Positions 9,196-17,660 of a stretch of DNA of 50,598 nucleotides are shown one piece after another; within the stretch, counting starts at the first letter, position 1, and the number at the start of each line of letters is the position of its first letter. The notes below the pieces were generated by a model. It worked only from the letters and a program-made list of their open reading frames with translations. It did not search any database and was not told the origin of the DNA. Location: contig JAPOXO010000126.1 of assembly GCA_026707045.1 (NCBI GenBank), forward strand, positions 49,045 to 99,642, written 5' to 3'. The translations under genes and the position numbers were made by a program. This DNA is from Gammaproteobacteria bacterium (GTDB taxonomy: Bacteria; Pseudomonadota; Gammaproteobacteria; Pseudomonadales; Azotimanducaceae).

Positions 9196-10272
9196 ATGTC
9201 TCGAGCCTTTAACTTTTCGGCTGGCCCGTCCGCTCTGCCTTTGCCTGTATTGAGAAAAGTTCAGGAAGAGCTTCTGAATTACCGAGGAACGGGAACCTCC
9301 ATAATCGAGGTTAGCCACAGATCTGACCAGTTCTTGGAGATCGCACATCGGACTGAACAATCTCTTCGAGAACTCCTGGCCATTAGCAATGACTATTGGG
9401 TGCTCTTCATGCAGGGAGGTTCAACGCTTCAATTTGCACTGGTGCCGCTAAACCTGTCGCGACAAGGCGAAACGGTCGAGTACTTGTGTACGGGAGAATG
9501 GTCTAGCAAAGCGATACGAGAGGCGGCAAGAGTGCGCCGGGCACATGTAGTAGCGACAGCAACAAACAACATTCCCTCTCCCTCTTCTTGGAACCGAGCT
9601 GAGAATTCCAGGTATCTGCACGTAACATCCAACGAAACTATTAGCGGAGTTCAGTTTCACGAGTTTCCGAGCAATTTAGACGTACCCTTGGTCGCGGACA
9701 TGTCATCCGATTTACTGACTCGAGTAGTCGATGTAAGTCAATTTGGGTTGATTTACGCATCCGCACAGAAGAATATTGGGCCCTCGGGACTAACTATAGT
9801 TATCGTACGCAAAGACTTGTGTCGCCCGCTGGAAGAAGGCGACTCTGAGTACTTGAACTATCGAGCACATGCAGACACACAATCGATGTACAACACGCCT
9901 AACACCTTTGCGTGGTATGTCGCTGGTCTGGTTATTGATTGGGTGAAAAAGTCCGGCGGAGTTGAGGAAATGCAAAGACGATCCGTTGAAAAGGCCAGTC
10001 GACTTTACGAAGTCATAGACAGAAGCAACTTATACAGCAACACTGTTGATCCAAGATTTCGATCGACTATGAATGTGACATTCTCCATCGAAGACGAGAC
10101 TCTGAGGCAAGCTTTTCTAAGCGAGGCCGAACACGCGAACATCAAACACATCAGAGGCCATCGAATGGTTGGCGGATTCAGAGCTAGTCTCTACAACGCC
10201 GTTGAATGGGAGTCAGTGAGGGCTTTAATTCGTTTTATGCAAGAGTTTGAAAAAGAGAGAGTAGGGAAATGA
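9196..10272 (+). CDS. serC: Phosphoserine aminotransferase
   Basis: SerC is the PLP enzyme that converts 3-phosphohydroxypyruvate to phosphoserine in serine synthesis; it also acts in pyridoxal phosphate synthesis in many bacteria. The N-terminus reads FNFSAGPSALPLPVL, with LFMQGGSTLQFA (phosphate/cofactor binding) and the PLP-binding lysine Lys192 in SAQKNIGPSG. YNTPNTFAWY and GFRASLYNA are also family blocks. Length (358) is normal. Its last codons overlap the pheA start as ATGA, so the genes are likely translationally coupled. gyrA-serC-pheA is the conserved gammaproteobacterial order. Confidence 0.97.
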   Translation: MSRAFNFSAGPSALPLPVLRKVQEELLNYRGTGTSIIEVSHRSDQFLEIAHRTEQSLRELLAISNDYWVLFMQGGSTLQFALVPLNLSRQGETVEYLCTGEWSSKAIREAARVRRAHVVATATNNIPSPSSWNRAENSRYLHVTSNETISGVQFHEFPSNLDVPLVADMSSDLLTRVVDVSQFGLIYASAQKNIGPSGLTIVIVRKDLCRPLEEGDSEYLNYRAHADTQSMYNTPNTFAWYVAGLVIDWVKKSGGVEEMQRRSVEKASRLYEVIDRSNLYSNTVDPRFRSTMNVTFSIEDETLRQAFLSEAEHANIKHIRGHRMVGGFRASLYNAVEWESVRALIRFMQEFEKERVGK

Positions 10273-11363
10273 GCAAGGAACGAATTAAGTCAATTCGATC
10301 GAGAATCGACACTATCGACGATCACATGCTCCTGTTGCTAAATGAACGTGCGTCACTAGCTAAAGAAATCGCAGAGGTCAAGTCTGCTGCTCAGCAAGAA
10401 GATCTGAACGCCGTCTACCATCCTGACAGAGAGTCGCTCGTACTGGCGCGACTAAAAAAATTGAATGAAGGTCCACTGACCGATGGACAGGTGGAGCAGT
10501 TATTCAACGAGATCAAATCTTGCTGCTTGTCGTTGCAGCAGTCCTTAACCGTTGCGTATTTGGGACCGCGTGGAACCTATACGGAAGCAGCGGCAATAAA
10601 ACAATTCGGACACTTTTGCACTACCAAGTCGCAGGCTTCGATCGACGATGTCTTTCATGAAGTAGAGGCCCAGCATTGCCAATACGGTGTGGTGCCCGTC
10701 GAAAACAGCACAGAAGGAGTCGTAAACCGTACACTAGATTGCCTCATCGAGTTCAAACTCAAGATTTGCGCAGAAATTGAACTTCCCATCCATCACGCTT
10801 TCTTGGCGCGTCCAGACACCGACCCAAAATCAATAAAGAGGATTTACTCGCACCAGCACTCTCTTGCTCAATGTAGACGTTGGCTGGACGTGAACTACCG
10901 CGATACTGAGCAGGTAGCGGTTTCGAGTAACGCAGAGGCTGCTCGATTGGTATATGACGAACGTAATACTGCAGCTATTGCAGGCACGATGGCAGCAGAA
11001 CAGTACCACCTTGATGTACTTGAGCGAAATATTGAAGATCAAACGGGGAACACCACACGATTCCTAGTCATAGGCAACCATACCGTCGGAGCAACAGGCA
11101 ATGACAAGACATCCATTCTCGTAATGGGCAACGATGAACCTGGCGCACTGTTCAAGATTCTTGGCCCGTTTCAGGAGTTTGATGTCAATTTGTGTCGAAT
11201 CGAGACCCGTCCAGCCAACCACAGCAAGTGGTCGTATGTCTTTTTAATGGATATTGAAGGCCACGAGAGTACTGAATCAATTCGCAATGCGCTAGAACGC
11301 ATCGGAGATATTGCTCTAGACGTAAGGTCGTTAGGTTCCTATCCAAAGGCTTTGAGTGCATGA
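10269..11363 (+). CDS. pheA: Bifunctional chorismate mutase / prephenate dehydratase
   Basis: The P-protein makes phenylpyruvate from chorismate in two steps. Residues about 1-90 form an AroQ chorismate mutase domain (IRSRIDTIDDHMLLLLNERA). A prephenate dehydratase domain follows from about residue 97 (VAYLGPRGTYTEAAA, VENSTEGVVNRTLD, and NTTRFLVIG with the catalytic Thr-Arg-Phe). The C-terminal ACT domain (ILVMGNDEPGALFKIL, CRIETRP) is where phenylalanine normally binds for feedback inhibition. The length (364) is standard for the gammaproteobacterial fusion. It overlaps serC at its start and hisC at its end by four bases each (ATGA), forming a tightly coupled operon. Confidence 0.97.
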   Translation: MSKERIKSIRSRIDTIDDHMLLLLNERASLAKEIAEVKSAAQQEDLNAVYHPDRESLVLARLKKLNEGPLTDGQVEQLFNEIKSCCLSLQQSLTVAYLGPRGTYTEAAAIKQFGHFCTTKSQASIDDVFHEVEAQHCQYGVVPVENSTEGVVNRTLDCLIEFKLKICAEIELPIHHAFLARPDTDPKSIKRIYSHQHSLAQCRRWLDVNYRDTEQVAVSSNAEAARLVYDERNTAAIAGTMAAEQYHLDVLERNIEDQTGNTTRFLVIGNHTVGATGNDKTSILVMGNDEPGALFKILGPFQEFDVNLCRIETRPANHSKWSYVFLMDIEGHESTESIRNALERIGDIALDVRSLGSYPKALSA

Positions 11364-12445
11364 ATTCGAACGTTAACACTCGAGTCCTTACTCTGTCCCC
11401 ATACTTGCCGGGGAAGACGATTGCCGAGCTTCTAAGGGAATACGGGATACACAATTCGATAAAGCTGTCTAGTAACGAAAACCCTAGAGGTGCAAGTCCA
11501 CAGGTTCTCGGTGCGATTGCTAAAGAATTCGACACGCTGACCCGTTATCCAGATCCAACAGGGAGAGGACTAAAACAAGCACTATCTCAAAAGCTTGGTG
11601 TTTCCTCGGATTGCATCACCCTGGGCAACGGCTCAAATGATGTACTCGAACTGGCTGCTCGCGTGGCCGTGTCTCCGGGGTCCAGCTGTGTCGTTGATGA
11701 ACACTGCTTTGAAGTCTATCCAATGGCTATTGCCGCAGCTCACGGAAAGCTCGTTTCGGTTGAATCACGAAATTGGAGGCAAGACCTTGCAAGAACTGCT
11801 GAAGTAGTCGATGAAGCTACCAGCATTGTTTACATCGCAAATCCCAACAATCCCACCGGAACCTATGTCACGGGTTATGAGTTGAAGTCTTTTATCGAGT
11901 CTGTTCCGCCTTTTGTGTGGATAGTGATCGACGAAGCTTATTTTGAATACGTTAATGAGGCAGACTATCCGAATGGGGTCGAATTTTGTAGGCAGCACCC
12001 AAACCTGATCATAACTCGTACTTTTTCTAAAGCGTACGGTCTTGCTTCCATGAGAGTGGGTTACAGTGTCTCGTCAAGTTATTTTGCTGAACTACTCAAT
12101 AGGATTCGTCAGCCCTTTAATGTAAACAGCATGGCTCTTGCCGCGGCACAAGCAGCACTAAAAGACGACGCTTACCTAGCTGAGAGTGTTGCCATGAATT
12201 CCGAAGAAATGACCTATGTAATGGATTGCCTTAGTGAACAAGGCTTTGAATATATCCCTTCTGTAGCAAACTTTGTGACTTTCGATTGTGGTGTGGATTC
12301 ATCGAGTCTATACGACAGTCTCCTGAGGCAGGGAGTGATCGTTCGTCCTATTTCAAATTACGGTATGCCCAACCACCTGCGAGTCACTATCGGAACGCAC
12401 GAAGAAAACGTGCGATTTGCCGAGGCATTGGCGACGGCTCATTGA
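11360..12445 (+). CDS. hisC: Histidinol-phosphate aminotransferase (HisC2-type)
   Basis: A fold-type I PLP aminotransferase of the HisC family. Copies placed next to pheA, as here, often also serve as aromatic amino acid transaminases. Visible motifs are KLSSNENPRGASP, NPNNPTGTY, VIDEAYFEY, and RTFSKAYGLASMRVGY with the PLP lysine at Lys224, then RPISNYGMPNHLRVTIG with the substrate carboxylate-binding Arg. The length of 361 residues is typical. It overlaps pheA by four bases. In many pseudomonads the next gene is a tyrA/aroA fusion; here cmk follows directly. Which of the two transaminations matters in vivo cannot be told from sequence. Confidence 0.93.
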   Translation: MNSNVNTRVLTLSPYLPGKTIAELLREYGIHNSIKLSSNENPRGASPQVLGAIAKEFDTLTRYPDPTGRGLKQALSQKLGVSSDCITLGNGSNDVLELAARVAVSPGSSCVVDEHCFEVYPMAIAAAHGKLVSVESRNWRQDLARTAEVVDEATSIVYIANPNNPTGTYVTGYELKSFIESVPPFVWIVIDEAYFEYVNEADYPNGVEFCRQHPNLIITRTFSKAYGLASMRVGYSVSSSYFAELLNRIRQPFNVNSMALAAAQAALKDDAYLAESVAMNSEEMTYVMDCLSEQGFEYIPSVANFVTFDCGVDSSSLYDSLLRQGVIVRPISNYGMPNHLRVTIGTHEENVRFAEALATAH

Positions 12446-12485
12446 TGGGATGGTCTAAAACTGCGCGTTGCTGCATTTTCACAAC

Positions 12486-13244
12486 ATGACCTCTAGAGTG
12501 CCGGTGATAACTATCGATGGTCTTTCCGCATCCGGAAAAGGCACTGTCGCTACTTCCGTTTCATTGAAACTTGGATGGAACTTGCTTGACAGCGGCTTGC
12601 TCTATCGAGTTGTTGCATTTTTGGTGGCAGAGTACGAACTACAGTACGAGGATGAAAAGGCCATTGCTGAATTAGTTGAAAGAAAAGTCCGAATTCAATA
12701 CTCGACAACTGGCATTCAAGCGAGTTCTTTAAAGGAATCTCGTGAACTGCGTGACAGTGTCATGGTTGTCTCGGACTCGCTCCATCGGAAGACAGTGCAA
12801 TGGAATGGCGAGGATGTCACAAGCATCGTGCGGGGCAACGACATTTCACGAGGTGCCGCAGTTGTAGCGGCTTCGCGCACCATCCGAGCGGTACTCATAC
12901 CAAAACAAAGAGATCAACGTGTTGAGCCTGGGCTAGTCGCGGATGGCAGAGATATGGGGACAGTGATATTCCCTGATGCGCAATTGAAGATCTTTCTTCA
13001 GGCTTCATTGGAAACCCGAACGAGACGACGCATGGCACAACTGGGTGCAGCTGATACTCACGCTAGCTTTCGTCGGGTGTTTCAGAGCCTGAAGGACCGC
13101 GACGAGCGTGACAGTCTCCGAGAGGTGGCACCAGCAATTCCAGCGACCGATGCCATAAGACTCGACAGTTCCGAATTGTCAGTGGATGAGACCGTGGCAA
13201 TAGTCATGCGAGAGGCTCGAGACCGCAACATAATTGAAGGATGA
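12486..13244 (+). CDS. cmk: Cytidylate kinase
   Basis: Cmk phosphorylates CMP and dCMP using ATP. The N-terminus PVITIDGLSASGKGTVA contains the P-loop, followed by LLDSGLLYRVVA, VADGRDMGTVIFPDA (substrate and NMP-binding part) and RRMAQLG and DRDERDS (lid region). I use ATG 12486 because MTSRVPVITID matches the family start; an in-frame TTG at 12468 would add six residues. No ribosome-binding site is obvious for either. A minus-strand ankyrin-repeat gene ends shortly downstream and separates cmk from rpsA, its usual neighbour. A weak four-pair hairpin before TTTTT near 13270-13295 might terminate transcription, but I do not annotate it. Confidence 0.94.
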   Translation: MTSRVPVITIDGLSASGKGTVATSVSLKLGWNLLDSGLLYRVVAFLVAEYELQYEDEKAIAELVERKVRIQYSTTGIQASSLKESRELRDSVMVVSDSLHRKTVQWNGEDVTSIVRGNDISRGAAVVAASRTIRAVLIPKQRDQRVEPGLVADGRDMGTVIFPDAQLKIFLQASLETRTRRRMAQLGAADTHASFRRVFQSLKDRDERDSLREVAPAIPATDAIRLDSSELSVDETVAIVMREARDRNIIEG

Positions 13245-13337
13245 GCAATCTCTAGCGTGTGAAACTACTTCGCGTTGAATTGCGATTTTTGGATCGATAT
13301 TAGGCTGGGTTCGTCGTTTGAATAGTGGCGGCGAATT

Positions 13338-14468
13338 TCAATCCATCGACAGGCAGATCAACCATTCGTTTGCATTGGCTTTGCGGCTGGCTACTGACAT
13401 TGGTGAGTGTCCTTTCATGTTTTTGCTTGACAGATCAGCTCCGGCACTCACAAGAGTTTTTGCAACCGCAAACAGGTTTTGCTTGTCCTTTATTGTTGAT
13501 CGGACAGCAGTTAACAAAGGAGTATCGCCGTTTTCGTCTACGGCGTCCACCTGGGCACCCTGCTGCAATAATTCTTTGACGATGTGTCCAAAACCGGCTT
13601 TGGCGGCGCAATGAAGTGCTGTTTGTCCCTTGTAATTTCTTTGATTGACATCTGCGCCCTGCGCAAGCAATTCTCGAATAGTCTTCAGATTTCCTCCTCG
13701 GTCGCCTCGAGCGGAATACACCAGAGCAGGCCAGCCTCCCTCCGCGACATCCGGGTCGAACGGAACCCCATATCTATCCAGCAACGCGTTGATTAGAGGA
13801 TCGGTGATTCCAGAACGTGGAATTGCGGAAACGGATGGATCGACTCCTGCACGGAACAATCGCTCTAGGACTTCAGTGTTCTTCCTCCAGATAGCAAAAC
13901 GAACCAACCAAAACGAATACGGCTGCGGGTCTGCACCGTGCCTCAACAACAAATCCAAAATTCTTGTTCGGCTTTGGCTTACGGCATAGTGAAGTGCGGT
14001 TGCCTTGACGTTTCTGTCGTTTTGCGCTTTTTCTTGAATCGCGAGACTTGAATCCTCGTTCAGTTGCTCGTTGACGCAATCATAGTTGCCCAAATACACA
14101 TCTGTGAAGAAGTCGATGCGCGCGCCGAACTCCAGCAACAGGATTGCCGTAGATTCATGCCGTTTGAACTTCGCCGCACAATAGGCGGAAATATCGACGA
14201 GCAGAGGAGTGAAGTGGCATCCACAGACATCTATGTCGGCTCCCCGTTCTATCAGGTAGGCGACCATTTCAATGCGGCCCCGATACGCCGCTTCCCACAG
14301 CATCGTCCTTCCATGTGAACCCACTCGATGCAGCCAATCAGGTTTCAGTCGCAGTAGCTGCTTCACTGCTTCGATGTCCCCTCGGCCTGCAGCGGCTACT
14401 CCGATCTTGAGAAAGTCGCTGGTCCTACCGGTTAGTTCGAATTTGCTTGAATCAGTGTGCTTGACCAT
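13338..14468 (-). CDS. Ankyrin-repeat protein
   Basis: A 376-residue protein built largely of ankyrin repeats, helical protein-binding modules. Clear repeats include AAGRGDIEAVKQLLRLKP, TMLWEAAYRGRIEMVAYLI followed by ERGADID, TALHYAVSQSRTRILDLLL followed by RHGADP, TALHCAAKAGFGHIVKELL followed by QQGAQVDAVDENG, and a final TPLLTAVRS...LVSAGADL. The middle (about residues 190-250) has degenerate repeats. There is no signal peptide or membrane segment, so it is probably cytoplasmic. It starts at ATG 14468, opposite the rpsA leader. It lies antisense between cmk and rpsA, which are normally adjacent, so it looks like an insertion into that operon. Its partner and function are unknown. Confidence 0.85.
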   Translation of the reverse strand: MVKHTDSSKFELTGRTSDFLKIGVAAAGRGDIEAVKQLLRLKPDWLHRVGSHGRTMLWEAAYRGRIEMVAYLIERGADIDVCGCHFTPLLVDISAYCAAKFKRHESTAILLLEFGARIDFFTDVYLGNYDCVNEQLNEDSSLAIQEKAQNDRNVKATALHYAVSQSRTRILDLLLRHGADPQPYSFWLVRFAIWRKNTEVLERLFRAGVDPSVSAIPRSGITDPLINALLDRYGVPFDPDVAEGGWPALVYSARGDRGGNLKTIRELLAQGADVNQRNYKGQTALHCAAKAGFGHIVKELLQQGAQVDAVDENGDTPLLTAVRSTIKDKQNLFAVAKTLVSAGADLSSKNMKGHSPMSVASRKANANEWLICLSMD

Positions 14469-14651
14469 TGTTTTTTCGCGATCTGTTAACCCAAGTCACA
14501 ATTGAGTGCGAAACTTTCGCAGTGTGTGGCTTTCAAATGTGTAGAATGTGCAATCTCTCGCGCTTGCTAGCCCCTGTCTGGCCTGTTTCTAGTACTGTTT
14601 TCAATGACTTGTGAGAGACGGTCAACAATGGGGCAAACTACCTCAAATCAG

Positions 14652-14672
14652 TTCGAGAAGCAATTGCTCGAA
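14652..14672 (+). promoter_or_regulatory. Inverted repeat in the rpsA leader
   Basis: TTCGAG (14652-14657) and CTCGAA (14667-14672) can pair around a nine-base loop, and the centre contains the palindrome AGCAATTGCT. It lies about 55 bases upstream of the rpsA start. S1 autoregulates through structured leaders in E. coli, so this may be a translational control hairpin or a protein-binding palindrome. Which of the two is unknown. Confidence 0.35.
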
Positions 14673-14727
14673 TACTTTGTGGATTGAGCATGCGCGTGGA
14701 CTGAAATCAATTATTTAACAGGAGTAT

Positions 14728-16731
14728 ATGGCAGAGTCCTTTGAATCATTGTTCGAGCAGAGCGTTCAAACAGTAGAAATGACACCTGGGTCGATCGTTG
14801 TTGGAACAGTTGTCGATATAGATAGCGAATTCGTAACGATGCACGTCGGTTTAAAGTCGGAAGGAGTTATCCCAAGAGATCAATTCTTTGATGTAAACGG
14901 AGAATTCAATCTTGAAGTTGGCGATCAGGTGAAGGTCGCGATGGAAGTTGTCGATGACGGTTTTGGAGAAACCCGACTATCCCGCGAAAAAGCCAAGCGT
15001 GCGGAGACGTGGGAGACACTTGAAGAGTCTTTTGAAAAGAAAGAACCCATCAAAGGTGTGCTGAACGGCAAGGTTAAAGGCGGATTTACCGTCAGTATTG
15101 ACGACGTACGAGCATTCTTGCCTGGCTCTCTTGTCGATACCAGACCTATTCGAGATACAGCCGATCTTGAAGGACAAGAGCTCGAGTTTCAAGTGATCAA
15201 ACTTGATCAGCGCCGAAACAATGTTGTTGTCTCTCGCCGTGCGATTCTCGAACTTGAAAACAGCGAAGAACGCGAAGCCCTTCTGAATTCCCTGGCGGAA
15301 GGACAAGTGAAGGAGGGTATTGTCAAAAACCTCACCGAATACGGAGCGTTTGTTGACTTGGGTGGAATTGACGGACTGTTGCACGTCACAGACATGGCAT
15401 GGAAACGTGTGCGACATCCAAGTGAAGTTGTTAACGTCGGCCAAGAAATAACTGTCAAGGTACTTTCGTTTGATTCGGAGAGAAACCGAGTTTCCTTAGG
15501 CATGAAGCAATTGGGAGACGATCCGTGGGTTGACATCACGCGACGCTATCCAAAGGGCACGAAGGTCTATGCAACGGTCACCAACATTCAAGACTATGGT
15601 TGCTTTGCTGAGATCGAAGAAGGTGTCGAAGGGCTGGTCCACGTCTCGGAAATGGACTGGATTAGCAGAAACGTGATTCCATCAAAGATCGTCACAACTG
15701 GGGACACCATAGAAGTGATGATTCTTGACATTGATGAGGATCGTCGTCGTGTCTCTCTTGGAATTAAGCAGTGTCTCGAAAATCCTTGGGAAGTCTTCGA
15801 CCGAACCCATTCAGTCGGCGACAAAGTGTCGGGAACGATCAGGTCCATTACCGATTTTGGAATATTTGTTGGATTGGATGGAAATGTAGACGGTTTAGTT
15901 CATTTGTCAGACATGTCCTGGACTGAACCCGGCGAGGTGGTAGTTCGACGGTTTAGCAAAGGCGGTCAGGTCGATGCCGTCGTCTTGGCTATTGATGTCG
16001 AACGGGAACGAATCGGACTTGGCATCAAACAATTGGATTCCGACGTGTTTGGTGACTTTACAAATGAACATCCCAAAGGGACCATGGTTACTGGCGTTGT
16101 GACTGAGGTCGAAGCTCGAGAGGCGAAGATTCAGCTTGCTCCAGAAGTGAATGGTTCGATCAAGGCTGCAGAAATCTCAAGAGATCGCGTTGAAGACGTT
16201 CGCCAAGCACTCAAAGTTGGTGACGAGGTTAATGCAAAAGTCATCAACATCGATCTGAGAAACAGAATAGTGTGGTTGTCAATCAAGCAGGGTGAACAGG
16301 AGTCTGAAGCGGAAGCCCATCGTGAGTACCAACGTCAGACGGCAGAAGAAACGAAAAAGACTACTTTTGGAGAACTCATTCGATCTCAGCTTAAGAAACG
16401 CCCAACGAGCGAGGAAGGGGAAGAGCACAGTGCAGATACAGATTCCGAAGAAACTGCCTCCGCTGTGGAATCTGAATCTACCGAGGAAGAGGTCGAAGTC
16501 GAGGCAGCTGATGATTCATTGGAATCCAGTGCTTCGGCAGATAGTTCAGATGAGACGGTAGAATCTGACGCGGTTGAACTATCCGAACAAAGTGAATTGA
16601 ATTCCGACGAATCTGATGAATCTGAAGATTCAAAAGAAACAACGGAAGATTCTGCTGAGGAAAACACTCTTGATTCAGCATCTGAGACTACCTCTGAATC
16701 TGATTCCGAAACTGAATCAAAAGATTCTTAG
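14728..16731 (+). CDS. rpsA: 30S ribosomal protein S1
   Basis: S1 binds mRNA on the small ribosomal subunit and aids initiation on weak ribosome-binding sites. This fits the scarcity of Shine-Dalgarno sequences here. Six S1 repeats are visible, such as [62 protein letters not shown] and [11 protein letters not shown]. The core matches the 557-residue E. coli protein, but the total is 667 residues. From about residue 560 a low-complexity tail of about 105 residues consists mostly of Glu, Ser, Asp and Thr. The start is ATG with AGGAG at 14720-14724, unusually close to it (three bases). ihfB follows. Confidence 0.96.
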   Translation: MAESFESLFEQSVQTVEMTPGSIVVGTVVDIDSEFVTMHVGLKSEGVIPRDQFFDVNGEFNLEVGDQVKVAMEVVDDGFGETRLSREKAKRAETWETLEESFEKKEPIKGVLNGKVKGGFTVSIDDVRAFLPGSLVDTRPIRDTADLEGQELEFQVIKLDQRRNNVVVSRRAILELENSEEREALLNSLAEGQVKEGIVKNLTEYGAFVDLGGIDGLLHVTDMAWKRVRHPSEVVNVGQEITVKVLSFDSERNRVSLGMKQLGDDPWVDITRRYPKGTKVYATVTNIQDYGCFAEIEEGVEGLVHVSEMDWISRNVIPSKIVTTGDTIEVMILDIDEDRRRVSLGIKQCLENPWEVFDRTHSVGDKVSGTIRSITDFGIFVGLDGNVDGLVHLSDMSWTEPGEVVVRRFSKGGQVDAVVLAIDVERERIGLGIKQLDSDVFGDFTNEHPKGTMVTGVVTEVEAREAKIQLAPEVNGSIKAAEISRDRVEDVRQALKVGDEVNAKVINIDLRNRIVWLSIKQGEQESEAEAHREYQRQTAEETKKTTFGELIRSQLKKRPTSEEGEEHSADTDSEETASAVESESTEEEVEVEAADDSLESSASADSSDETVESDAVELSEQSELNSDESDESEDSKETTEDSAEENTLDSASETTSESDSETESKDS

Positions 16732-16815
16732 AATCATACGAAGTAGTGAATCGTATTAGATGCTTCCAGGTTCAACAATAGAAGCGGTCTTTTCAATGCC
16801 TTGGTATCAAACAAC

Positions 16816-17169
16816 ATGACTCGATCGGAATTGGAGCAGCTCATCGCCGATAAGCAACCAGAACTTTCAAAGGAATCCGTCGTTCGATGTGTGGATCTGA
16901 TTCTGAAGGAAGTTTCGGACGCGTTGGTTGACGGTCGACGGGTGGAAATTCGTGGCTTCGGTTCATTCGGATTGCGTCGTCGTGTAAGCCGCGTTGGAAG
17001 AAACCCTCGTACAGGCGAATCAGTGAATATTCCGGAACGACACGTACCGTACTTTAGGCCAGGTAGAGCATTGAGAGAACGGATAGATCAAGCTCGGGAA
17101 CGAGACGATAATACTCACAAGCGACTGGAAGAGATTTGGAAAAATCGCGACGGTCAGACTTCAGAATAA
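16816..17169 (+). CDS. ihfB: Integration host factor subunit beta
   Basis: IHF-beta is the DNA-bending HU-family subunit that pairs with IHF-alpha. The start MTRSELEQLI, the motif RVEIRGFGSFGLRRR and the DNA-intercalating arm with GRNPRTGESVNIP are diagnostic, followed by PYFRPGRALRERI. I choose ATG 16816 by comparison with E. coli IhfB; an in-frame TTG at 16801 would add five residues. The protein has 117 residues against 94 in E. coli, because of a charged C-terminal extension (REDDNTHKRLEEIW-type). The position directly after rpsA is the standard gammaproteobacterial one. ihfA is not in the window. Confidence 0.94.
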   Translation: MTRSELEQLIADKQPELSKESVVRCVDLILKEVSDALVDGRRVEIRGFGSFGLRRRVSRVGRNPRTGESVNIPERHVPYFRPGRALRERIDQARERDDNTHKRLEEIWKNRDGQTSE

Positions 17170-17231
17170 AAATCTTGGGGAGCAGCCGACACTCAAATTA
17201 ACGGACCCTGTTCTTCCGCTCCAGTGAAGTC

Positions 17232-17495
17232 TTGAAAATCTTCAAACGAATATGCTTCATTTCGCTTATTGCGTTAGTAGTAATTTTCACGGTTGTGCTT
17301 GTACTCGAAAACCGAAGTCCTACGGTAGTCAGTTTGTGGTTGGTGGAATCGCCGGAGCTTCCACTTGTTATTTGGCTAGTTGTCTGTTTTGTGTTTGGTC
17401 TATTGGTGGGATCATTCGCTCAGTTCTTCTTGAATCTCAAGCGCCACAGGAGCGCTTCGAACGATAAAGATACTGTTCCTTCAAATACTGAATAG
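17232..17495 (+). CDS. lapA: LapA-domain inner membrane protein
   Basis: An 87-residue membrane protein with two transmembrane segments (FISLIALVVIFTVVLVL and LPLVIWLVVCFVFGLLVGS). Between them is a short loop starting ENRSPTVVSLW, the layout of LapA (formerly YciS, DUF1049). In E. coli LapA works with LapB to control LpxC degradation and lipopolysaccharide synthesis. A charged cytoplasmic tail follows the second helix. The start appears to be TTG 17232. The conserved order rpsA-ihfB-lapA supports the name, but lapB does not follow: the convergent tonB gene ends about 165 bases downstream. Confidence 0.8.
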   Translation: MKIFKRICFISLIALVVIFTVVLVLENRSPTVVSLWLVESPELPLVIWLVVCFVFGLLVGSFAQFFLNLKRHRSASNDKDTVPSNTE

Positions 17496-17507
17496 AGGAA
17501 GCGGGTC

Positions 17508-17535
17508 GGGGAGGTTGCACCTTCTAAACTACCCC
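17508..17535 (+). terminator. Weak hairpin after lapA
   Basis: GGGGAGGTT (17508-17516) can pair with AACTACCCC (17527-17535) with one mismatch and one wobble pair, leaving a ten-base loop. No T-run follows. It may be a weak transcription stop between the convergent lapA and tonB units, or may be chance. Confidence 0.25.
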
Positions 17536-17660
17536 ATCCTTAAGAATCGATTGAGAGACTTTGGATGCTTGGCACGCTCTAGCCATCGAATTTGCCCCTA
17601 TCCTCATGCCGTTCAAAAATATTGAATTCGACTTGAACGTGTCATTGCTGCCGCAAATTC

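Noticed and set aside
13262-13300. An intrinsic terminator after cmk (TCGC...GCGA then TTTTT).
   Set aside because: Only four base pairs form around an eight-base loop, too weak to support a call.
14977-15444. A 155-residue minus-strand open frame inside rpsA.
   Set aside because: It is entirely antisense to the S1 repeats and its composition reflects their reverse complement.
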